Assembly: GCF_030580655.1 (NCBI RefSeq)
Contig: NZ_JAUQTB010000007.1
Coordinates: 124,001 to 188,000 of the forward strand
DNA length: 64,000 bases
Direction: 5' to 3'
From: Paenibacillus lacisoli
GTDB taxonomy: Bacteria > Bacillota > Bacilli > Paenibacillales > Paenibacillaceae
Position numbers and translations under genes: made by a program. Under the pieces are notes generated by a model. It was given only the letters and a program-made list of their open reading frames with translations. It had not been told where the DNA came from and searched no databases. Every line of letters starts with the position of its first letter. The first letter of the stretch is position 1. Shown here piece by piece: positions 58,355-64,000 of this stretch.

Positions 58355-60181
58355 TTACTGCATGACTACACCGCTGTTCGCAAGAGGCAGCGTGTAGAAC
58401 ATCGGCTTCTGCTCGGCATGCTGCTGATACACGACCAGCAGCAGGGTGCTGCCCTCAGTCTCTTGAGCTGCGGCGCCTGCCAGCACTTCATTCAGACGGA
58501 ATGGCAGACGTTCGATAACGGCATGCTTCTGCAGTTCACGTTCACCCAGCTTCAGCTCTGTGAAGGACGGCTGAACAGTCTGCTTCGGCATGACCGGTCC
58601 TTCCTTCACAGGCTGCGGTGATAGCAGCTGGTCAGGCTGGCCGGTGATCTGCTGGATATCCGCAGCATAATGATCCTTGTCCGGAGTGAAATCCCACCAG
58701 ATTTTGCGCGGCTTATACTTGTGGTTCAGGAAGTAATCCAGCTTCATCAGGCCTTGTATAAGGTCCATCCGCTTCGTCTGGCGCTGCGCCAGGAATGCAT
58801 GCAGGCGGGTAAACAGATCTTCCAGCTGGTGCCCGATCTTCTGCCAACCCTGTCCTTCCCAGTAATCGCCGAACTCCTGGAAGAAATCGAATGGAGACGG
58901 GAATTCCTGTTCCATCAAATACTTCAGCGTATAGTCCATCCGGTGTGCGTTCCAATATTTCTCTAGTACATCCTCCAGGCGCTTCAGGCGGACAATGTCG
59001 GAGAATGGAAGAACCTCACCGCTGAGAATCTCATATGGCGCATGGTCCATATACGTGTATTTGTATTTATCTGCGTCCAGCCGCAGGCCGGTGCCGCGCA
59101 GCATCTTCAGGAAGCCCAGCTGCAGCTCCTCCGGTCCAAGGGCAAATACGTCGTTAAATGTTTTGCGAAACGTATTGTAGTCCTCCAGCGGGAGGCCTGC
59201 AATCAAGTCCAGATGCTGATCGATCTTGCCGCTGGCTTTGATCTTGTTCACCGTACGGGTCAGTTTGGCAAAATTCTGGCGCCGCTTCACCAGCTCGTTC
59301 GTCGGATCATTGGTGGACTGCACCCCGATCTCGAAACGGAAAATGCCCGGCGGCGCATGCTCAGCAAGGTAATCCAGCACCTCCGGCCGCATGATGTCCG
59401 CCGTGATCTCGAACTGGAATACACAGCCGCGATGATTTTCAATCAGAAACTGGAACATTTCCAGCGCATAATCCCGCTTGATGTTAAAGGTCCGGTCCAC
59501 AAACTTAATGAGCTTGGCCCCGTTATCAATCAGATAAATAATATCTGCCTTGGTGCGCTCAATATCATAATAACGTACCCCCACCTCAATGCTCGACAGG
59601 CAGAACTGGCAGCTGAACGGACAGCCGCGGCTGGTCTCGAAATAGACCACTCGCTTGCCCAGATCGGGAATATCTTCTGCAAAACGGTGTGGGGACGGCA
59701 GATCATTCAGATCTGCTTTTGGCCGGCCTGGCATGACGACAATCTCCTGCTTCTTGTTCCGGTAGGCCAGACCATAGACGAAGTGGAACTTCTGGTCGCC
59801 CTCCAGCTCCTTCAGGAAATGATGAAATGCCTCTTCCCCTTCGCCCACGACGATAAAATCAACATTCGGCAGACGCTTCATCCAATATTCTGTATCGTAA
59901 GATACTTCTGGTCCGCCCAGGACAATTTTGACCTCAGGCATGACCTTTTTCAACACGTCAATCACCTTGATCGTCTCTTCAATATTCCAGATGTAGCAGG
60001 AGAATCCGATCACGTCCGCATTGCGCTGATACAGATCCGAGACGATGTTCATCACCGGATCCTTAATCGTATACTCGGCCAGTTCAATATCAAAATCCTT
60101 CTCGCTGTATGCCTTCAGACAACGGATGGCCAGCGAGGTATGGATGTATTTGGCGTTCAGGGTAGACAAGATGACTTTCAT
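58355..60181 (-). CDS. B12-binding-type radical SAM protein (DUF4080 group)
   Basis: The 608-aa protein has an N-terminal B12-binding-like domain (about 1-135; YIHTSLAIRCLKAYSEKDFD, VLGGPEVSYDTEYWMK), though the cobalamin His motif DxHxxG is not visible. A radical SAM core follows (about 185-400) with the cluster motif SRGCPFSCQFCLSS near 194. A C-terminal DUF4080-like tail is seen (DFTPDKDHYAADIQQITGQP). It is thought to modify an unknown substrate. The gene starts 12 bases after recQ. GAGGTTG precedes the ATG. Confidence 0.88.
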   Translation of the reverse strand: MKVILSTLNAKYIHTSLAIRCLKAYSEKDFDIELAEYTIKDPVMNIVSDLYQRNADVIGFSCYIWNIEETIKVIDVLKKVMPEVKIVLGGPEVSYDTEYWMKRLPNVDFIVVGEGEEAFHHFLKELEGDQKFHFVYGLAYRNKKQEIVVMPGRPKADLNDLPSPHRFAEDIPDLGKRVVYFETSRGCPFSCQFCLSSIEVGVRYYDIERTKADIIYLIDNGAKLIKFVDRTFNIKRDYALEMFQFLIENHRGCVFQFEITADIMRPEVLDYLAEHAPPGIFRFEIGVQSTNDPTNELVKRRQNFAKLTRTVNKIKASGKIDQHLDLIAGLPLEDYNTFRKTFNDVFALGPEELQLGFLKMLRGTGLRLDADKYKYTYMDHAPYEILSGEVLPFSDIVRLKRLEDVLEKYWNAHRMDYTLKYLMEQEFPSPFDFFQEFGDYWEGQGWQKIGHQLEDLFTRLHAFLAQRQTKRMDLIQGLMKLDYFLNHKYKPRKIWWDFTPDKDHYAADIQQITGQPDQLLSPQPVKEGPVMPKQTVQPSFTELKLGERELQKHAVIERLPFRLNEVLAGAAAQETEGSTLLLVVYQQHAEQKPMFYTLPLANSGVVMQ

Positions 60182-60193
60182 GCTTCACAACCT

Positions 60194-62068
60194 CTATTCA
60201 TAATCTTCCTCGTAAAATGTTGTCTCCGCTTCCTGCTCATTCGCGTAAGACTGGAAAAACTCCAGGAACGGCTTGCCGTACTTGCGGTATTTCACCTCGC
60301 CGACCCCTTTGACACCCAGCATATCCCGCTCAGTTGCCGGACATACCACGCTCATTTCACGCAGGGTGGCATCGTTGAAAATAATATAGGACGGTACATG
60401 CTCCTTCGCCGCCAAATCACGGCGGATCAGACGCAGCTGCTCGAACACCGTCTCGTTAACGGCCGTCGGATAAGCATCGCGACTGCGGCTCCGTCCGTAA
60501 CCCGATCCCGGCGCGGCTGTGGCATGGCGGACCTTGCGCTGCATCACCTGACGCTGGCCGCGAAGTACCTCGGCTGCGAGCGGCTGCAGACGCACCACCG
60601 GATACTGGCCTTCGGTCAGCATCAGATAACCTTCGGTTGCCAGTACGTTGATCAGCTCAGAGATCTCTTTTTCTGTCATGCTGCCCATCACACCGTAGGT
60701 CGGCAGGCTGTCGAAGCCGTACTGCAGCACCTTTTTGTTCCGGGAGCCTTTGAGCACGGAGGCCACCATGGATACTCCGTAACGCTCGCGCATCCGGTGG
60801 ATGCAGGAGAAGATCTTCTGGGCATCCACGGTCATATCGACCAGTTCCCGCTCATCCGTACACGAGCTGCAAATCCCGCAGGGCGTGTCGTCATGCTGCT
60901 CGCCGAAGTAATCGAGCTGGGCACTGCGCAGACAGCGGGTCGTATAGCAGTAATCCACCATCTGCTGCAGTTTGCGGTAGTCGTTGGATTTGCGTCCATC
61001 CTCGGGATTCTGCTCAATCAGGAACTTCTGAGTGATAATATCTTGTGCTCCGAACAGCAGAATGCACTGACTCGGCTCCCCGTCCCGCCCGGCGCGGCCA
61101 GCTTCCTGCACATAGGCTTCCATGTTCTTCGGCATGCTGTTGTGAATGACATAACGTACGTTCGATTTGTCGATCCCCATCCCGAAGGCATTGGTAGCAA
61201 CAATGACACGAATATCATCATATAGAAAAGCTTCCTGATTCTCCGCCCGTTCCTGATCGGTCATACCGGCATGATAGCGCCCGGCGGAAATCCCGGCCTG
61301 CAGCAGACGCTGCTGGATCTCATCCACATCCTTGCGGGTCGCGGCGTAGATAATGCCCGGTTCGGCGCTGTGCTCCCGGACGTAATTCAGGACAAATTCC
61401 TTTTTGCTCTCTCCGCGCAGGACGCTGAACGCAAGGTTGTCGCGGCCAAGCCCTGTCACGAAGGTGCTCGGATTGCGCAGGCGCAGCAGACGGATCATGT
61501 CCTCCATAACGGCCGGGGTTGCTGTTGCGGTAAATGCCGCCAGAATCGGCCGCTGCGGCAGGCTGTCCACGAACGGCGCCACCGCCAGGTAGCTCGTCCG
61601 GAAGTCGTGCCCCCACTGCGACACACAGTGGGCTTCGTCCACGGCAACGCAGTCAATCGGCAGCTGGGCCAGCTCCTCGCGGAACCAGTCCAGCTCCAGC
61701 CGCTCCGGTGCCACATACAGCAGCTTGAGGTCGCCACGACGTGCAGCGCGCATCCGGTCGTTCGCTTCGCGTCCAGTCAGTGTGCTGTTGATATATGCCG
61801 CGGCAATCCCCATTGTCGTCAGCGCATCCACCTGATCTTTCATCAGGGAGATCAGCGGCGAGACGACGATGGTCAAGCCTTCATGGATCAGGGCCGGAAT
61901 CTGGTAGCAGATGGATTTACCGCCGCCAGTCGGCATGATGCCCAGCGTATCGCTGCCCTCCAGCATGCTGGCGACGATCCGCTTCTGGCCTTCCCGGAAA
62001 TCCGGGTAGCCGTAATATTTTTGCAGCAGCTCCCTGGCTTGTTCCAATTGGGGTGCTTGTACACTCAT
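60194..62068 (-). CDS. recQ: ATP-dependent DNA helicase RecQ
   Basis: The 624-aa protein has GIMPTGGGKSICYQ (Walker A 46-52), VDEAHCVSQWGHDFRTSYL (DEAH), motif III SAT-type region (LAAFTATATPAVM), QEAGRAGRDGEPSQCIL, the zinc-binding Cys set (YCYTTRCLRSAQL, CGICSSC) and an HRDC domain at the C-terminus (FEQLRLIRRDLAAKEHVPSY, GVKGVGEVKYRKYG). It unwinds DNA 3' to 5' in repair and recombination. ATG 62068 has AAGGAG upstream. It is first in a unit with the radical-SAM gene. Confidence 0.95.
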   Translation of the reverse strand: MSVQAPQLEQARELLQKYYGYPDFREGQKRIVASMLEGSDTLGIMPTGGGKSICYQIPALIHEGLTIVVSPLISLMKDQVDALTTMGIAAAYINSTLTGREANDRMRAARRGDLKLLYVAPERLELDWFREELAQLPIDCVAVDEAHCVSQWGHDFRTSYLAVAPFVDSLPQRPILAAFTATATPAVMEDMIRLLRLRNPSTFVTGLGRDNLAFSVLRGESKKEFVLNYVREHSAEPGIIYAATRKDVDEIQQRLLQAGISAGRYHAGMTDQERAENQEAFLYDDIRVIVATNAFGMGIDKSNVRYVIHNSMPKNMEAYVQEAGRAGRDGEPSQCILLFGAQDIITQKFLIEQNPEDGRKSNDYRKLQQMVDYCYTTRCLRSAQLDYFGEQHDDTPCGICSSCTDERELVDMTVDAQKIFSCIHRMRERYGVSMVASVLKGSRNKKVLQYGFDSLPTYGVMGSMTEKEISELINVLATEGYLMLTEGQYPVVRLQPLAAEVLRGQRQVMQRKVRHATAAPGSGYGRSRSRDAYPTAVNETVFEQLRLIRRDLAAKEHVPSYIIFNDATLREMSVVCPATERDMLGVKGVGEVKYRKYGKPFLEFFQSYANEQEAETTFYEEDYE

Positions 62069-62401
62069 GTTAAACAAAACTCCTTAATTTTCGAAAAATA
62101 ATCTGCTCCCTCTGCGGCAAGGCCCACTCCGCATGCGGAGCCTTCTTACGATCGCTGCTGCCCCCGGATTTATGGAATGTATAAGGCTAAGTTCGAGTCC
62201 TATAACATCTCGTGGACAAGCATACGTTACCAAACAAAACACTTCATCTATATAGTTTACCGGGGATGAGGGTAATGCACAACCGCTGGAGGAAGGTAAA
62301 AAAGGGAGTATAACAGGTCTCCAGCCGTCCAATTCGTGGCATTGCGCCCCACGTCATGGTATAGTGGACACGAAACCCAAGAGGATGGAGATTAGACCGT
62401 C
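62069..62401. other. gene-free divergent region with a 14-bp palindrome
   Basis: This 333-base stretch separates recQ (minus) and the rRNA methyltransferase gene (plus). CTCCGCATGCGGAG (62127-62140) is a perfect palindrome inside a longer imperfect stem (AAGGC...GCCTT). TATAGT at 62360 is a possible -10 box for the plus gene. GTTCGAGTCC near 62192 looks like a tRNA T-loop but no cloverleaf can be built. Confidence 0.45.
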
Positions 62402-64000
62402 ATGAATGAACCCAAAAACAAAGACAGAAATGAACACAAAAACGCACGTAAGACGGATCGTCAGCAATCCAAACCTAAACAGCAGCCCCGCTCTGGGGCT
62501 TCCACATATCGCAAATCGTCGGATTCAAGCAAGACTCCTTATGCCAAGAGCTCAGCCAAATCAGTCGGCAGCAAGCCGGAGAAGCCGGAGTTCAAACATA
62601 GTGATCGTGCTGCAGCCGCTAAACCGGCCTACGCCAAGGGCGGCAAGCCTGCCGGGAAGGAGCATCCGCGGCCGCGGCATGCCTCACCGCGTGACAATGC
62701 CGAAGAGCTGCAGGTCGGAGACCGTATTGTCGTCACAATCAAGCGCCTGGGCATTAACGGTGAAGGGGTCGGGTACTACCGCCGGAAGGCCGTTTTCATC
62801 GATGGTGCGCTGACCGATGAGGTCATCAAAGCAGAAGTAAGCGAAGTACAGCCAAAGTTTATTAAAGCACAGCTTAAGGAAGTCGAGAAAAGATCCCCGC
62901 AGCGTATCGAGCCCCCCTGCCCGGTCTTCGGCATCTGCGGCGGCTGCCAGATTCAGCATATTTCGTATGAAGGGCAGCTGCAGGCCAAGACAGACATTGT
63001 CCGTGAAGCATTCAGCCGTTACACCGGCCTGGATAATGTGAAGATGAAACCGATCCTCGGCATGGAGCATCCGTGGGACTACCGCAACAAAGCTCAGCTC
63101 CAAGTGGAGCGCCGCAGCGGCGAGATAATCGCCGGATTATATGAAGCAGACAGTCACAGTATCGTCGATATCAGCGGATGCCCGATTCAGCACCCTAAGG
63201 TGAACGAGACCATCGAGAAGGTTAAGTCCGTACTGGAGGAACTGTCCATTCCGCTGCAAAAAGAAGATGGCCAGAAGGACGGCATTCGCACCATCATCGT
63301 GCGTCACGGATTCCAGTCCGATCAGCTGCAGGTCACGCTGGTCTCCACGACCAGCAAGCTGCCGCGTCAGGATGATCTGATTCGCCTGCTGCGTCTTTCG
63401 ATTGAAGGTCTAGCTGGTATCGCCCTGAACGTCAATCCGAAGAAGACGTCCCTCATCTTCGGTGACCGCACGATTACGTTGTGGGGGGCCGAGACGATGC
63501 AGGAATCGTTGAGCGATCTCGAATTTTCTCTCTCTCCGCGTGCCTTCTTCCAGCTGAACCCGCAGCAGACGGTCAAGCTGTATGAGTCTGTCCGTGCTGC
63601 CGCCAGCCTGACCGGCAGTGAGACGGTAATCGATGCTTACTGTGGTACGGGAACGATTGGTTTGTGGCTCGCGCCTTATGCCAAGGAGGTTCGCGGCATC
63701 GAGACGATCGCCGAAGCGGTGGAAGATGCGAAGCAGAATGCGGAGCGCAACGGCCGGACGAACGCCAGCTTTTACGCCGGAGAGGCGGAAGACCTGCTCC
63801 CACGTTGGGTTAAAGGCGGTCTGCGGCCGGACGTTATCATCGCTGATCCGCCGCGGACCGGGCTGGACCGTCGTTTCCTCGATACGGTGCTGAGGACGAA
63901 GCCGGAGCGTTTCGTCTACGTATCCTGTAATCCTTCTACTCTGGCGAAGGACTGTAAAGTGCTGCTGGACGGCGGGTATGAGATCAAGTGGGCGCAGCCG
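62402..64000 (+). CDS. rlmCD: 23S rRNA (uracil-5-)-methyltransferase, RlmCD-type, partial
   Basis: 533 codons are present before the window ends. A 95-residue basic, low-complexity extension (MNEPKNKDRNEHKNARKTDR...) precedes a TRAM-like domain (IVVTIKRLGINGEGVGYYRR). The Fe-S Cys are at 173, 179, 182 (CPVFGICGGCQ) and 260 (SGCPIQHP). The Rossmann part has IDAYCGTGTIGLW, ADPPRTGLD, and the catalytic Cys509 in YVSCNPSTLAKD. This is the TrmA/RlmD class; in Firmicutes RlmCD methylates two 23S uracils. The N-terminal extension is longer than in Bacillus members. The C-terminus is out of view. Confidence 0.92.
   Translation, partial: MNEPKNKDRNEHKNARKTDRQQSKPKQQPRSGASTYRKSSDSSKTPYAKSSAKSVGSKPEKPEFKHSDRAAAAKPAYAKGGKPAGKEHPRPRHASPRDNAEELQVGDRIVVTIKRLGINGEGVGYYRRKAVFIDGALTDEVIKAEVSEVQPKFIKAQLKEVEKRSPQRIEPPCPVFGICGGCQIQHISYEGQLQAKTDIVREAFSRYTGLDNVKMKPILGMEHPWDYRNKAQLQVERRSGEIIAGLYEADSHSIVDISGCPIQHPKVNETIEKVKSVLEELSIPLQKEDGQKDGIRTIIVRHGFQSDQLQVTLVSTTSKLPRQDDLIRLLRLSIEGLAGIALNVNPKKTSLIFGDRTITLWGAETMQESLSDLEFSLSPRAFFQLNPQQTVKLYESVRAAASLTGSETVIDAYCGTGTIGLWLAPYAKEVRGIETIAEAVEDAKQNAERNGRTNASFYAGEAEDLLPRWVKGGLRPDVIIADPPRTGLDRRFLDTVLRTKPERFVYVSCNPSTLAKDCKVLLDGGYEIKWAQP

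Noticed and set aside
59042..61225. A 727-codon open frame on the plus strand
   Set aside because: It runs antisense to recQ and the radical-SAM gene, which have full motifs; no ribosome site or domain supports it.
62185..62215. GTTCGAGTCC, resembling a tRNA T-arm
   Set aside because: The flanking bases do not pair into a T-stem and no other tRNA arms are found.

Overview
The window looks like a chromosomal segment of a Paenibacillus-type Firmicute. The reasons are strong AGGAGG-type ribosome binding sites, many GTG and TTG starts, SLH-domain secreted proteins, a FosB-type (bacillithiol) thiol transferase, a BcrC-type phosphatase, and clusters whose closest recognisable relatives are Bacillus subtilis ytcD-ytbD-ytbE, tmrB and yunG. 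Base composition is near 50% G+C for most of the window and visibly lower at about 37.3-42.5 kb and 44.7-47.5 kb. No rRNA, tRNA, CRISPR array, phage or complete insertion sequence was seen. All identifications come from reading motifs; no database was searched.

Layout. 0-5 kb: a GtrA/GtrB-like glycan pair, a DUF2087 regulator, a GIY-YIG protein, a decayed acetyltransferase, a frameshifted small gene, and an operon of acetyltransferase, 44-aa membrane peptide and 3-TM membrane protein. 5-13 kb: an APH-type kinase, fosB with an acetyltransferase, and a four-gene operon (tmrB, RNase H-like DUF429-type protein, DUF2809 gene with an internal TGA, 698-aa methyltransferase). 13-24 kb: a secreted CAP-domain protein, the ytcD/ytbD/ytbE module, a nitroreductase, a DUF421 protein, a DedA protein fused to a catalytically degenerate PAP2 domain, an intact BcrC-like phosphatase, and a two-component system.

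24-36 kb: a heme-type membrane protein, an exported SLH amidase, an HD nucleotidase, several small membrane or extracytoplasmic proteins, a PP2C-like phosphatase, an adjacent CBS-GGDEF and EAL pair for cyclic-di-GMP turnover, a lipoprotein, and an SLH protein with a Pro-Thr repeat linker. 36-48 kb: a GH4 glycosidase with a divergent AraC regulator, an A+T-rich accessory stretch (HxlR regulator with monooxygenase, two small-molecule-kinase-like P-loop proteins, a zeta-toxin-like kinase with a 62-aa partner, gene fragments), and a TetR-controlled operon of carboxymuconolactone decarboxylase, aldo-keto reductase and cupin, with two copies of a clear palindromic operator.

48-64 kb: DinB, RDD, pyrrolidone-carboxylate peptidase and acetyltransferase genes, yunG coupled to a histidine phosphatase, a binding-protein ABC importer (Fe3+/phosphonate class) coupled to a metallo-beta-lactamase-fold hydrolase and flanked by a LysR regulator, a secreted CYTH-domain protein, recQ with a radical-SAM protein, and the start of an rlmCD-type rRNA methyltransferase with a long basic N-terminal extension.

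Most of the window is stress, detoxification and cell-envelope function. The least explained items are the tmrB operon, the DedA/pseudo-PAP2 fusion, the MBL hydrolase coupled to the importer, the zeta-like kinase pair, the small peptides encoded between larger genes, and the cluster of interrupted genes in the first 30 kb.
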